This document shows positions 1-12,333 of a stretch of DNA of 64,000 bases, in pieces. Source of the DNA: Chiua virens (Eukaryota > Basidiomycota > Agaricomycetes > Boletales > Boletaceae); the NCBI GenBank assembly GCA_019787685.1, contig JAHNUO010000007.1, forward strand, positions 1,860,001 to 1,924,000, read 5' to 3'. The notes beneath the pieces were generated by a model. It did no database searches. It saw only the letters and a program-made list of their open reading frames with translations, and was not told the DNA's origin. The translations under genes and the position numbers were made by a program. Positions within the stretch are counted from its first letter, which is position 1; each line of letters starts with the position of its first letter.

Positions 1-2649
1 AGGTTACATCAGACCCTCTAAATCAGAACAGACATCTCCAGTCTTCTTCGTTCCCAAGAAAGATGGAAAGCAATGTATGGTCCAGCATTACCAATACCTA
101 AACGAACATACAAGCAAAAACAACTACCCCTTGCCGCTTATCTCGCAGCTTGTGGATAAATCAAAAGACACTAAACTATTTACCAAAATGGATCTCTGAT
201 GGGGATACAATAATGTACGCATCAAAGAAGGCGACAAATGGAAAGCAGCTTTTGTCTGCCACCAAGGGTCATTCGAACCCATCGTCATGTACTTTGGATT
301 ATATAACTCACCAGCCATGTTTCAAACTATGATGAACGAAATCTTTGCCAATATGAATGGCATTGTTGTCGTTTACATCACTGACCTTATGATATTCACT
401 AACACTGACGATTATGAAACTCATGACAAAATTGTACTTGAAGTACTCAAATGTCTTCAAGATAACGACCTATACGTTAAACCAGAAAAATGCTTCTTTC
501 ACATAAAAGAAGTGATCATGGGAACTGATGGGATTAAAATGGATAACGAAAAGACCAAAGCAGTAGCCGAATGGCCAACTCCCACATCAGTCAAACACAT
601 CAGAACTTTTCTCAGACTTGCCAACTTCTATCACAGATTCATTAAAGATTATGGGAAAATAGCATGACCTCTTCATGACCTTACTAAAAAGGATCAGAAA
701 TTTGAATGGACCTTCACTTGTGACGAAGCATTCACTATGCTTAAAAAGGTATTTATGACAGCCCCTATCCTTGCTTATCCAGATCAAGATGCCAAATATT
801 GCTTAGAATGTGATTCATCGGATTTCGCAACAGGAGCAGTTCTATCTTTAGAAAAAGAAGGACTTTGGCACCCTGTCGCTTACAATAGCCATTCTATGAC
901 ACCAGAAGAACGAAACTACCCCATAGCTGATAAAGAAATGCTCTCGGTTATTCACTCTTTGGAATTATGGCGCCACTATCTTGAGGGTGCAAAACATGAA
1001 TTTGAAATATGGAATGACCACCAGAACCTTACATGGTTTATGACACACCAAGATCTTAACTGAAGACAAGCGAGATGGGCACAATATCTCTCATGTTTTA
1101 ACTTCACTTGGCACCACAAGGCTGTAGTCACTATGGGAAAAGCTGACACTTTAAGCAGGAGGGAGGACCACATGATCGGAATCGAAGATCATAACAAAGG
1201 AATCCTTCTCATGGATCCATCTAAGATCAGATCAGCCATCACTCTCCTATACAATGGCAATCAATTTCTATCTGATATTCAACATGAAACTATGAAATTA
1301 TCACCTAATGCCATGAAACACCTATTATTTATCGGATATACAGTCGAGGACACCTTCCTTAGAAAGGGGGGTAGGATCTTCATTCCTGACGCCTTACGAA
1401 CAAAATCTATTACTATGTTTCATGACACACCTGAAGCCGGACATCCCAGTTATGACAAAACTTTAGAACTTCTCTCTCGAACCTATATCTGGCCTCAAAT
1501 GAATGAAGAAGTCAAAAATTATGTCTCACATTGTGAAAGATACGCTCATTTCAAGGGTTCCAACCAGAAAACAGCAAGACTCCTGCAACCCCTAGAAACA
1601 CCGTCATTACCATGGGAAGATATCTCAGCAGATTTCATCACAGATCTCCCACTTTCACACTCCTATGATTCTATTCTCACGGTTGTGGATCGCTTCTCTA
1701 AAGAAGTCGAATGCATTCCATGTCACAAAATGTGTTCATCTATGGATCTCACTAAATTATATCTCTCACACATATGGAAACATCATGGCCTCCCTAAAAC
1801 TATCATATCAGACCGAGGACCACAATTCGCTTCCCAACTTATGAAAGATATCTGCTCAGGGTTAAAAATAACACCCAAATTAAGTACTGCATATCATCCA
1901 CAAACAGACGGACAATCGGAACGAATGAACCGAGAAGTGCAACAGTATCTTCACATGTTCTGTGCAGAGAAGGATAATACATGGGCTGATTGGCTTCCTC
2001 TCGCACAATTCTCATACAACAGCAAGAAACACACTCCCACTAAATTCTCACCATTTGAAATCACACGTTCCTACATCCCTAGGATAGGAATTATGACACA
2101 ATCCATGAAAAACCTGGCTGCTCAGAACTACATTATGGATTTCTCCAAAGTTCTAGAACAAACCAAATCCAATATAGATAAAGCCGCGGAACACATGAAA
2201 AATGTTGCAGATAAATCAAGATCAGAACCACCCTCCTACTCCATTGGGGATAAGGTCTGGCTCTCTACAATGAACCTAAAAATAAAACAACACCCCAAAT
2301 TCACAGACAAGTGGATTGGACCCTATGACATAATATCCATGCATGGTCTGAATGCTTTAAAGCTTAGACTCCCACACACTATGTGAATACACCCAGTAGT
2401 AAACATTTCTCAGGTCAAACCTTATAAGGAACACCTCCCAGAACAGCCAGTTTACAAACCATGACCTGTCGTATCTCATACACTGGAAGGGTTATGATGA
2501 TGACGAAAGAACTTGGGAACCACTAAAGAATCTGAAAAATGCACTGGATCTCATATCTGATTTCCACGAAGCACATCCAGATGCCCCAAGAAAATTAAAA
2601 GTCACACAAACTGAATTTAACTCTATGCTTCGCACATATGACGATACAT
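1..2649 (+). pseudogene. Ty3/gypsy chromovirus Pol, 3' part, decayed (copy 1)
   Basis: This is a truncated copy of the family that is complete at 15016-21870, cut by the window start inside reverse transcriptase. In order it shows the end of RT, RNase H, the integrase H2C2 zinc region, the integrase core and the start of the GPY/F module. Nonsense codons interrupt it at about 197, 1061 and 2384; each is a TGA where the complete copy has CGA. The RT active site reads YITD instead of YIDD, so it is dead. An internal deletion near 2463 removes the start of the chromodomain. A second deletion near 2645 joins the Pol tail directly to the middle of the 3' LTR. No function is expected. Confidence 0.93.
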
Positions 2650-2821
2650 AGTTCATACTCAGATTAGAACTCCAACATCCATGTAGTATATAAACCCCAT
2701 GAATTGAAGCCAGAGAGCTCTAACAAAGTTCTCTTGAAGTTTTCGCCTCTTCACTGGACTGAACCCCCTCTTCACTTAACCACTATACCTTAACAATCTA
2801 GTATTGTTCTAGGTTGTTTCA
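2650..2821 (+). repeat. Truncated gypsy 3' LTR of copy 1
   Basis: Matches the last ~170 bases of the 430 bp LTR at 21441-21870, including the TATA box, the segment with AACAAAGTTCT and the terminal TTGTTTCA. The first ~260 bases of the LTR are deleted. Confidence 0.92.
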
Positions 2822-3100
2822 GTAATGGAGTTGGTAAGAAACTGAGTAAGACAGTAATTGGGAAAGTATGTAACCAGAGTGGAGTCAGGTATGTACAGAG
2901 GCTGGAGCTGTGCTATTAAGCAAGACACAGGTTATTACTAATGTAACACTAGCATGAAAAGAGACAAGAGGAATCGAGAAGGTTCTAAGTAAGAAGTCCG
3001 GGAATCAGGAGTTGTGTCCAGAGAGAGATTGTACCAGAGTTATGAAGGAGTAAACCCGGAGATCTCAGAGTTGGACCAATGAGATATATGGGATATAACA
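2822..3100 (+). repeat. Diverged fragment of LTR family B (3' half)
   Basis: Resembles the second half of the solo LTR at 13997-14587 (shared stretches around 'gctggagctgtgct' and 'agcaagacacaggtta') and ends in TATAACA. Copy 1 of the gypsy element abuts it at 2821/2822, so that element probably inserted into this older LTR; the other half would lie left of the window. Confidence 0.7.
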
Positions 3101-3135
3101 CCTAGCTACTTCTCTTGTAATTCTAGCTTGATTAT

Positions 3136-3463
3136 TGTTAGAGACTGTGTGACTCGGAGGTAACCAACTCTGGATCTCCAGAGTTGTAGTGTCAGATGGG
3201 ACTTGGCTTCACCATATGTGGTGCACCCTTGTCACAGTCTGTCCCTGTATTTCGGACATGCAGAGAATGGAGGTTGAAGTAAGACTCAACACATAAAGTG
3301 GAGTCAAGCAGAGTGAAGACTGTCAAGGTCTTCTCAGAGTGTTTGGAGTGAGTCATACAAATAAACTAGTATTCAGACTGAAGTTACAATCAAAGTAACT
3401 GCAGTTTATATACTCAGAGGAAACAGAATGATTAGTTACAGAGTAAGGAGATGAATAATACAG
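3136..3463 (+). repeat. LTR family B solo LTR, left part (split by inversion)
   Basis: Begins TGTTAGAGAC like the solo LTR at 13997 and is collinear with it for ~328 bases. It then jumps at 3463/3464 into gypsy gag. The missing right part lies inverted at 9699-9958. The five bases before it (3131-3135, ATTAT) match, in reverse complement, the five bases outside the other half (9694-9698, ATAAT). The two halves are therefore one insertion with one target duplication. Confidence 0.92.
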
Positions 3464-6400
3464 AAGGTCGATTGCGCTAGATCCCAATTGGAAAATCTAA
3501 GACAAGGAATGATGAGAGTAGAAGACTATATCGTCCAATGGGAGGCTCTGTGGCTACAAGCTCACATCGACCCTACCCATGCAATAAGACTTCTTAAGGC
3601 AAACACTGCCCACTCCATCATATACCAGATCTTCCGTGATGGGCACAGGGTAGACCCTTTCCATGTATTATACACCGACCCAAATCATCCGGAATATCAA
3701 CCAGACCATAACCACATGGTCATCACATACCTTTCCTGGATCCGAACAGCGGGAAATGCCATGGAAGCACTCAATTACATGCGACCAGACCGCTATAAAA
3801 AGTATAAGGATCCCAATGCTATGGACATCGGCCAAGCCACTTATGCCGAAAAAGACGAAGATGGCTGATTCACAGGAAAAGAAGTCAGAGTGATTGGAAA
3901 TAAGAACTCCAATAAATGCTACAACTGTGGCGGTGCAGGTCACAGAACCAACGATTGCACCAAACCTAAAAACCAGTGCACTGAATGCAAGTGGTACGGC
4001 GGCTCTCACAAGACGCAATGTTCGCGCAAAGTCCGCTCGACAAAAAAGGAAGAAAAGAAGACAACCATATCTTCTACTTCCACCACTTCCCCATCTGTAC
4101 CGGCTAAAGACCCCTTTGCCGCCATCCAAGGGATGTCACCCGAAGAAGTCCAAGCATACTACTTCGACATGTATGAAAACAAGAACGGAAAGGGAAAAGG
4201 CAAGGCAAACTGAGTAAACTGGGATCTCATGTTCGCACCCTTCCTGAAGAATATGAAAACACTGTTTCTTTAAAGTTCGATTTCAAATACTCCGAAAAAC
4301 CTCCCCAGCAAGAGGATAAACTGCCTAAATCACCAAAAACAACAGAAAACAAAAGTGTTGACAGCAACTCTGCGGAGCGTGGTGGACACGATAGTTCCAT
4401 GCTTAATTCTGTCCCAAAAATACCCGATGGGTCTTTCATTAGATCTACATCGGTAGAAAAAGAAATTATTTTACCAATTTTGGTATCCCCAGTAAACCAA
4501 ATTGGTTACGTTGGAGCAAAAGCACTCCTAGACAGTGGAGCTAATGCGATATTCATACACGAAGATTAGGTCACAAAACACAAAGTTCCCACACATGTGC
4601 TCCCACACCCAATCCAAGTTTTCAATGTGGATGGCACTAAGAACCAAGCAGGCTCAATAACTCACGCCACACAAATCCTGATCGATTTCAAAGGTCATAG
4701 GGAAATAGTAGATGCCAAAATTACCAACCTTGGAAAGAATGACCTTATCCTCGGATTCACATGGTTAAAGCACCACAATCCCCATATAGACTGGACAACT
4801 GGAAATGTAACGATGAGAAGATGCCCAGAGTCATGTCATTCACAGGATGAAGACAACTTCCTAGATTCCATTATCGCAGAAGAAATCTCCTATGCAAACT
4901 CTATTGCAGAATCCCATATTTTGTCCGCTCACATGGAAACTCCACCTTCTCCTCCTAAGGAACGCACTCTTGAAGAGATGGTGCTTAAGGAATATATGAA
5001 ATATGCTAAAGTATTTGGGAAAAAGGATACCATTACATAAACCATGGGATCACAGCATTGACCTAAAAGAGTCTTTTGTTCCTAAGAAGGGACGCTTAAT
5101 ACCACTCTCTGTCACAGAACAAGAGGAGGTTTCCTCATTTATCGATGACCAATTAAAGAAAGGTTACATCAGACCCTCTAAATCCGAACAAACATCTCTG
5201 GTCTTCTTCGTCCCCAAGAAAGATGGAAAGAAGTGTATGGTCCAGGATTACCGATACCTAAACGAACATACAAGTAAAAACAACTACCCCTTGCCGCTTA
5301 TCTCGCAGCTTGTGGATAAATTAAAAGACACTAAGCTATTTACCAAAATGGATCTCCAATGGGGATACAATAATGTATGCATCAAAGAAGGCGATGAATG
5401 GAAAGCAGCTTTTGTCTGCCACTGAGGGTCATTCGAACCCATCATCATGTACTTTGGATTATGTAACTCACCGGCCACCTTCCAAACTATGATAAATGAA
5501 ATCTTTGCTGACATGAACGGCGTCGTTGTCGTTTACATCAATGACCTTATGATATTCACAAATACCGACGATTACGAAACTCATGACAAAATCGTACTTG
5601 AAGTACTCAAATGTCTTCAAGATAACGACCTATACGTTAAACCAGAAAAATGCTTCTTTCGTGTAAAAGAAGTGGACTTCCTCGGAATGATTGTGGGAAC
5701 TGATGGGATTAAAATGGATAATGAAAAGACCAAAGCAGTAGCCAAATGGCCAACCCCCACATCAGTCAAACACATCAGAAGTTTCCTCGGACTTGCCAAC
5801 TTCTATCGAAGATTCATTAAAGACGATGGACAAATAGCACGCCCTTTACATGACCTTACCAAAAAGGATCAGAAATTCGAATGGACCTTCGCTTGTGATG
5901 AAGCATTCACTATGCTTAAAAAGGCTTTCATGACAGCCCCTATCCTTGCTTATCCGGACCAAAATGCCAAATATTGCTTAGAATGCGATTCATCGGATTT
6001 CGCAACAGGAGCAGTTTTATCCCTAGAAAAGGAAGGACTTTGGCACCCTGTCGCTTACAATAGCCACTCTATGACACCAGAAGAACGGAATTACCCCATA
6101 GCCGATAAAGAAATGCTTTCAGTTATCTGCTCTCTAGAACTATGGCACCACTACCTTGAAGGAGCAACATATGAATTTGAAATATGGAATGACCACCAGA
6201 ACCTTACGTGGTTCATGACACGCCAAGATCTCAATCGCAGACAAGCAAGATGGGCACAATATCTCTCACGCTTTAACTTCACTTGGCACCACAAGGCTGG
6301 AGTCACTATGGGAAAAGCAGACACTTTAAGCAGGAGGGAGGACCACATGATCGGAATCAAAGACGATAACAAAGGAATCCTACTCATGGATCCATCTAAG

Positions 6401-7983
6401 ATCAGATCAGCCATCACCCTCCTATATAACGGAGATCAATTCCTAAATGACGTACAACACGAAACTATGAAATTATCTCCAAATGCCATGAAACACTTAC
6501 TATCTATTGGATACACAGTCGAGGATGCCTTCCTTAGAAAGGGGGATAAGATCTTCATGCCCGATCCATTACGAACTAAATGCATCACTATGTTTCATGA
6601 CACACCCGAAGCCGGACACCCTGGTTATGACAAAACTTTAGAACTTCTATCTCGAACCTACATTTGGCCTTGAATGAACAAAGAAGTCAAAAACTATGTC
6701 TCACACTGTGAAAGATACGCTCAATTCAAGGGTTCTAATCAGAAAACAGCAGGACTTCTACAACCCTTAGAAACACCATCATTACCATGGGAAGATATCT
6801 CAGCAGATTTCATCACAGATCTCCCACTTTCACACTCCTATGACTCCATTCTCACAGTAGTAGACTGCTTCTCTAAAGAGGTTGAATTCATCCCATGTCA
6901 CAAAATGTGTTCATCTATGGATCTCGCTAAACTATATCTCTCACACATATGGAAACATCACGGCCTCCCTAAAACCATCATATCAGATAGAGGACCACAA
7001 TTCACTTCCTAACTTATGAAAGATATATGCTCAGGGTTAAAAATAACACCCAAACTAAGCACCGCACATCATCCACAAACAGATGGACAAACGGAATGAA
7101 TGAACCGAGAAGTGCAACAATATCTTCGCATGTTCTGTGCTGAGAAAGATAATACTTGGGTCAATTGGCTCCCTCTTGCACAATTCTCATACAATAGCAA
7201 GAAGCACACTGCTACTAAACTCTCACCATTTGAAATCACACGTTCCTACATCCCTAGGATGGGAATTATGCCACAACCTATGAAAAACCCAGCTGCTCAG
7301 AACTACATTACTGATTTCTCCGAAGTTCTAGAACAAACCAAATCTAATATAGACAAAGCTGCAGAACATATGAAAAATGTTGCAAACAGATCGAGATCAG
7401 AACCCCCCTCTTACTCCATTGGTGACAAGGTCTGGCTCTCTATAGCAAACTTAAAAATAAAACAACACCCCAAATTCACAGACAAGTGGATTGGACCCTA
7501 TGACATAATATCCATACACGGTCCAAATGCTCTAAAGCTTCGACTCCCACACACTATGCGAATACACCCAGTTGTAAATATTTCTCAGGTCAAACCTTAT
7601 AAGGAACACCTCCCAGAACAACTGGTTTACAAACCACGCCCTGTCATAATCGGAGATGACCGAGAAGAAGAATTCAAAGCAGACTATATTGTTGATTCAC
7701 GCATGAAAGGAAAACGCTTAGAATATCTCATACACTGGAAAGGCTATAAAGATGACGAAAGAACTTGGGAACCACTAAAGAATCTGAAAAATGCACCGGA
7801 TCTCATATCTGATTTCCACGAAGCACATCCAGATGCCCCAAGAAAATTAAAAGTTACACAAACTGAATTTAACTCCATGTTTCACGTATATGACGATAAA
7901 ACAAAAATTGAAGATGAGGACAGTCTCCATCGTCTCAATTATGAAACAGATCATTCGGAGTCTGATCATCAGAAGGGGGATAG
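3464..7983 (+). pseudogene. Gypsy copy 2, gag 3' part and pol (inverted segment)
   Basis: Right-hand part of a full-length gypsy element whose left part is at 9959-12333 on the other strand. It starts inside gag (KVDWARSQLEN region). It contains a CCHC zinc knuckle near 3917-3960, the gag/pol junction, the protease motif DSGAN near 4530, RT with YIND in place of YIDD near 5534, RNase H, integrase, and an intact chromodomain at about 7670-7840. Several nonsense codons break it, mostly TGA where the complete copy has CGA (near 5424, 6671, 7097), plus TAG near 4567 and TAA near 7011. It keeps ~50 bases near 4390-4441 that the complete copy has lost, which shows the ancestral gag-pol reading frame. 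Confidence 0.93.
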
Positions 7984-8414
7984 TGTTATGATACCAACTT
8001 TTCCTCACTTCATAACTTCAACTTTCAATCTATTTTAAAGATACATGCCTCATGTCAAGGCTGTTCAAAGGATCATATCCGATTGGCTGCCACAATAACA
8101 CAGCATCCATCACCTCATGCCCTTATCTATTCATTTCCCTTATCACTGACTCATCATCGGCAGTGCAAGGCTATGCTCTTATCTATGACTCATATCTATT
8201 CACACCTTATCATCCAATAGGATACATTATGCTTATCTATGTAGTTCATACTCAGATTAGAACTCCAACATCCATGTAGTATATAAACCCCATGAATTGA
8301 AGCCAGAGAGCTCTAACAAAGTTCTCTTGGAGTTTTCGCCTCTTCACTGGACTGAACCCCCTCTTCACTCAATCACTACACTTTAACAGTCTAGTATTGT
8401 TCTAGGTTGTTTCA
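7984..8414 (+). repeat. 3' LTR of gypsy copy 2
   Basis: 431 bp, TGTTATGATA to TTGTTTCA, followed by ACAAG (8415-8419). The 5' LTR of the same element is at 11903-12333 on the minus strand; its outer flank reads CTTGT on the plus strand, i.e. ACAAG in element orientation. This matching target duplication shows that both belong to one insertion. Confidence 0.95.
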
Positions 8415-9693
8415 ACAAGTACCTCCTATGTTTAATCCACAAGGCTTACCCTTGCTTTGAATTACTCAGCAAGGGCTTAACCTTTTGCCCCATTTTACCT
8501 TTTCTTTCTTTGATCCAATTATGCAACTCTGGCCTAACCCATTGTTCTGTTATTGCTTCTGTCCTTCTACTTCTGTCAATCTGTTAAGGGTCACCTTCAT
8601 TTCCGCCATCAATCCGATGGCTTCTCCTTTATCTTCTGCTTTCATTCCACCCACTGCCTATGTGCACTATACAATCCCTTTTGGCCTTTTGACCATTCTG
8701 CTCTTCATGGCCACCCCTTTTGGACTGATGGTCTGTGCTTGTTTACCTACATATAAATACTCGCAGTGATACTCTGTATTTCCCAGTCTTGATCTATGCA
8801 ATCCAGCTAGTATCACTGCTCCTCCTTGGGCTTAACCTAAGCCATCCCTTCATCACTGCAACCAATGTCCAGCTCCTCGGTCCACCCTGATCACAAGGGG
8901 CAGTCTTCGGTCCTTCAGGTACAGATTCCCAACAGGATGCTCTCAGCAATGCCTGAGTTCTACCTCGTCTCACTGGTAGCAATCTGCTGACCAGTAACCC
9001 TTCTTGAACTCTTCAGCGCACCACATACCAAGTGGTGGTTGTTTGAGTTATCGCAGCCACTTGGTACTTAGCACTTTTGCGTCTACACTAGGCCCTACCC
9101 AGGACTATCGTAACACTTATCAGGAATTGACAAAATGCTTGACTGTCCCCCAGCCTAGAGAATAATGGTGTCCATGAACATGTTTGTCCACTTCTGGTCT
9201 ACAGGGACAGGTAGGTCACTATTCTTGTAATTACTGTGAGACTTGTTCTTGGCACTGGTAGTGGTCATTGTTCCAAACAAAGTATTCTCTGCCTCTATCT
9301 TGGCCTTCTCCAGCATTAGCTGAAGATTATCATCTGTGAGCACAACACTGACCAATATCTGTTGTGATATCAACCAAGTGTGAGTATCTGGTAAGCAAAA
9401 AGAAAGAGACTTACTGATGCTGTTGTTTTTACATTGTGCATTGTGTCAATGTGTTAAGACCATGTTCCTCCAGAATGAACTCCAGACATAGGGGTATCTC
9501 AGAGTTCAAATGTTTGGATAGGACATTGGGTTCAGCTTATGTGCTGCCCCCTTACTGGCATTGTGTCCCAGATTTATGGAGGTAGGTCAGAGGAGTTCGA
9601 AGATGAATAAGGGAGTTTAGGACAAATGAGGGAAGTTGCCAGGACAGGACCTTCAGGAGTTTGGAGATGATTAGGAGGGATTCATCTATGTTG
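8415..9693 (-). pseudogene. Decayed host gene fragment, DUF6532-like N-terminal part
   Basis: Mostly unrecognised sequence. On the minus strand at 9155-9373 a 72-codon stretch carries the pattern N-S-D-L-P-x-P then W-T-x-x-F-x-x-T-I-I-L, resembling the start of DUF6532-type proteins common in Agaricomycetes (function unknown). It ends at a TAG that is probably a decayed TGG. If the 3464-9958 inversion is undone, this strand runs directly into the plus-strand remnants at 12334-13320, which look like the rest of the same protein. The family call is from memory of the motif pattern and is tentative. Confidence 0.4.
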
Positions 9694-9698
9694 ATAAT

Positions 9699-9958
9699 TG
9701 TCATATACCGCTCTGTTCTCTATTCCTCTGAATACAACTCCAACACTCTTAGACATGAGCTCCAGGTTGATCACCCTCAGGACACAACTCTGTGACCCTG
9801 GACCTTCCGTTATGTATATATGTTTCCCTTTCATTTTAGTACATAAACCTGTGTCTCACTTATGAGCACAGCTCCAGCTTCCTCAGTACCCAACTTACCT
9901 CCAGTTATCTAGTTTCCTGATCTCCTGTCTTACTCAGAATTAGTTATTCTCTGTTTCT
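9699..9958 (-). repeat. LTR family B solo LTR, right part (split by inversion)
   Basis: Reverse complement of the right ~260 bases of the LTR seen whole at 13997-14587, starting TGTCATATACC on this strand. It ends at 9958/9959, where sequence switches to antisense gypsy gag. Joined to 3136-3463 it gives 588 bp, close to the 591 bp solo copy, with no bases lost or gained at the joint. Confidence 0.92.
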
Positions 9959-10291
9959 GTTGTTTTGTCGGAACATCCCTTTGATGTCCTGTACTAGTGT
10001 TGCCCATGTGAGGGTGGAGCCTTTGGCTAAGCGAGTTTCTGTGAACTGTGCCACTTTCTTTCCTTTTAACTGTGAGAGTACAGCTTGTAGCCCTGTATGA
10101 GCCTTTGGGAATGGCAAGGTTGTTCACTTCAAGCCATCCTTTCATTTTGGCCCACCATTCTTCAAATTTGGCCATCTCTCCATCATATGACCCTGGGTCT
10201 GTGAATATTTCGACTTTTGAGGAGGATGCCGTTGCTGGGGGTAATACAGGTAAGGCATTGAGTTACCCTTCTAGGGCTGTGATAAGGTTTG

Positions 10292-10722
10292 TGTTACGAT
10301 ATCAACTTTTCCTCACTTCTCAACTCCAACATTCGACTTATTCTAAAGATACATGCCTCATATCAAGGCTGTCCAAAGGATCATATCCGATTGGCTGCCA
10401 CAATAACACAGCATCCATCACCTCATGTTCTTATCTATTCATTTCCCTTATCACTGATTCATCACCGGCAGTGCAAGGCTATGCTCTTATCTATGACTCA
10501 TACCGATTCACACCTTATCATCCAATAAGATATAATATGCTTATCTACGTAGTTCATACTCAGATTAGAACTCCGATATCCATGTAGTATATAAACCCCA
10601 TGAATGACAGCCAGAGAGCTCTAACAAAGTTCTCTTGGAGTTTTCGCCTCTTCACTGGACTGAACCACCTCTTCATTACACCACTACAACTTTAACAGTC
10701 TAGGTTGTTCTAGGTTGTTTCA
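10292..10722 (+). repeat. Solo gypsy LTR inside gag of copy 2
   Basis: 431 bp, TGTTACGATA to TTGTTTCA, flanked by GTTTG on both sides (10287-10291 and 10723-10727). It inserted in antisense into the gag of copy 2, then lost its body by LTR-LTR recombination. Confidence 0.95.
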
Positions 10723-10827
10723 GTTTGCTTGCTCTGCAACAAGGATGAATGCAGCTTGTAGCCGATCTCTGTTTGTGAGAGAAGTGTTGTTGAGAATACC
10801 GAGTGCGGTGTGGTAATCCATACTTGT

Positions 10828-11097
10828 TTAATTGTTGGATTCGTTGTCCCAGTCGCCTGCGTTTACTGGAGCATTCCAAGGACCAGTGGTGTTGTTAATA
10901 ACAGGTGGAGCCTGGTACTGGTAGTCCTGTTGTTCGTAGGGGGCGTAAAGGGCAAAGATGATGGTGTGTTCATTGAGTTGGATCCTGAAGTTCAGCGACC
11001 TTTGATAATCAACGAGTGATTTGGAGATTTGATAGAATGTGAAGAGAACGGCTAAGATGATTACAAAGATTGCTGCTCCAATGAAGTAAGCAAACAT
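10828..11097 (-). CDS. Accessory ORF2, small membrane protein (gypsy copy 2)
   Basis: 89 codons from ATG to TAA, the same length as ORF2 of the complete copy (16246-16515). An N-terminal hydrophobic segment of ~20 residues (from about residue 3) is followed by a polar region with the conserved blocks YQRSLNFR, FALYAPY, QQDYQYQAPPVINNT and WNAPVNAGDWDN. The ATG follows the ORF1 stop directly in the same frame, as in the other copy. Gag starts 6 nt after its stop codon. Function unknown; a membrane or envelope-related role is only an inference. Confidence 0.8.
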   Translation of the reverse strand: MFAYFIGAAIFVIILAVLFTFYQISKSLVDYQRSLNFRIQLNEHTIIFALYAPYEQQDYQYQAPPVINNTTGPWNAPVNAGDWDNESNN

Positions 11098-11181
11098 CTA
11101 CTGGATGTATCTCCTAGGGGTTCTAAGGGTATTTCGAGGCCTAAAGTATGGGAACTCAAAATTATCGTACTGTGAGTAAGG

Positions 11182-11670
11182 TCAGATGCGAGTGGGTACT
11201 AGATTGGCCTGGTAGCGTCTCAAGATCCTTCTGTTCTGTACAGCCATTCTATTGGCTATCCTTTCAATTTCTCTGGGTGGGAGCCAATCGTTTGGGTCTC
11301 CTAAACTTTCCTCCGATGGTTCTCTCAAAGGAGCTGGTGGGAAAGGGGAAGGTTCTCTTTTGGGAATGGGAGCGGGAAAATATTCGCACTTAACCTCAGG
11401 TTCCTCGGTTGGATACCTTAACTCCGGGCTGTTGGACCGGGTTGACTCTCGTTCACTAGAGTAGTCTGGTAGGGATGAATCGTCTCCTAAAAAGTGGCCT
11501 AGCAGGGCATGGAAGATTTCCGTATCAGTACGGTCTTCTTGATCAAGATCCTCAAGTGCAATGACTTCTGCGAGGTAGGCAGCGTCAAGAATGTAGGGTT
11601 CTTCTTCGAGGCCGGGGAAAGCTTCTTGAGCTGCCACAACGATAGAGAGTGGGAGAGATGATTGAGACAC
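11182..11670 (-). CDS. Accessory ORF1 of gypsy copy 2
   Basis: 162-codon open frame, homologous to the 188-codon ORF1 of the complete copy at 15679-16245. Shared blocks include DAAYLAEV, EDRTDTEIFHALLGHF, LPDYSSERESTRS and EESLGDPNDWLPPREIER. Across the DAAYLAEV-to-LLGHF block most nucleotide differences between the copies are in third codon positions (GCA/GCT, TAT/TAC, CGC/CGT, ACC/ACG, CAC/CAT), the signature of protein-level selection before the copies decayed. Like its homologue it has no ATG at its start; GTG stands at 11670. The protein is acidic and proline-rich, with no family recognised. It stops ~25 codons earlier than the other copy. Confidence 0.75.
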   Translation of the reverse strand: MSQSSLPLSIVVAAQEAFPGLEEEPYILDAAYLAEVIALEDLDQEDRTDTEIFHALLGHFLGDDSSLPDYSSERESTRSNSPELRYPTEEPEVKCEYFPAPIPKREPSPFPPAPLREPSEESLGDPNDWLPPREIERIANRMAVQNRRILRRYQANLVPTRI

Positions 11671-11902
11671 TGATTGGGCAGGTCAGTTAAGGCCTCCTTT
11701 CTGGTCAAAGGTGCACTATTTGCTTCTGCGTTTGCTAGACCTTTAGTCTTTTGCAAATTGGCTTATTGGTAGCAAATGTTCCAACTACTTTCAAACTTGG
11801 GACTTACTTGGGCCCAGTTGTGTTATTTTGTAGTAGGGGCTACGACGAGGTTGGGACTTGACAGTAGTTGATCAATGGCGAAGGTAAACAACAAAGTTCT
11901 AA

Positions 11903-12333
11903 TGAAACAACCTAGAACAATACTAGACTGTTAAAGTGTAGTGATTGAGTGAAGAGGGGGTTCAGTCCAGTGAAGAGGCGAAAACTCCAAGAGAACTTTG
12001 TTAGAGCTCTCTGGCTTTAATTCATGGGGTTTATATACTACATGGATGTCGGAGTTCTAATCTGAGTATGAACTACATAGATAAGCATAATGTATCCTAT
12101 TGGATGATAAGGTGTGAATAGATATGAGTCATAGATAAGAGCATAGCCTTGCACTGCCGATGATGAGTCAGTGATAAGGGAAATGAATAGATAAGGGCAT
12201 GAGGTGATGGATGCTGTGTTATTGTGGCAGCCAATCGGATATGATCCTTTGAACAGCCTTGATATGAGGCATGTATCTTTAGAATAGATTGAAAGTTGAA
12301 GTTATGAAGTGAGGAAAAGTTGGTATCATAACA
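11903..12333 (-). repeat. 5' LTR of gypsy copy 2
   Basis: 431 bp reverse-complement LTR. Differs from its partner at 7984-8414 at only a few sites (for example ATTCTAAAG versus ATTTTAAAG). Outer flank CTTGT (12334-12338) is the complement of ACAAG after the partner LTR. Confidence 0.95.

Larger units (their letters stand above)
9959..11902 (-). pseudogene. Gypsy copy 2, leader, accessory ORFs and gag 5' part
   Basis: Left-hand part of the element continued at 3464. Read on the minus strand from 11902 it holds the primer-binding segment AGAACTTTGTT, accessory ORF1 (11670-11182), accessory ORF2 (11097-10828), then gag from ATG at 10821, interrupted by a solo LTR (10292-10722), to the inversion breakpoint at 9959. 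The gag sequence at 9959 is exactly adjacent to that at 3464 in the complete copy. Confidence 0.93.

Noticed and set aside
2822..3135. A complete second LTR-B element between 2822 and 3463 with paired LTRs
   Set aside because: The 35 bases between the two LTR-like pieces are too short for an internal region, the left piece is a 3' half and the right a 5' half, and the right piece has its own ATTAT flanks shared with 9694-9698.
8052..8279. 75-codon ORF inside gypsy LTRs (also at 15057, 21509, 30460)
   Set aside because: Present in every LTR but without third-position bias, and it overlaps the promoter region; a chance frame in LTR sequence.
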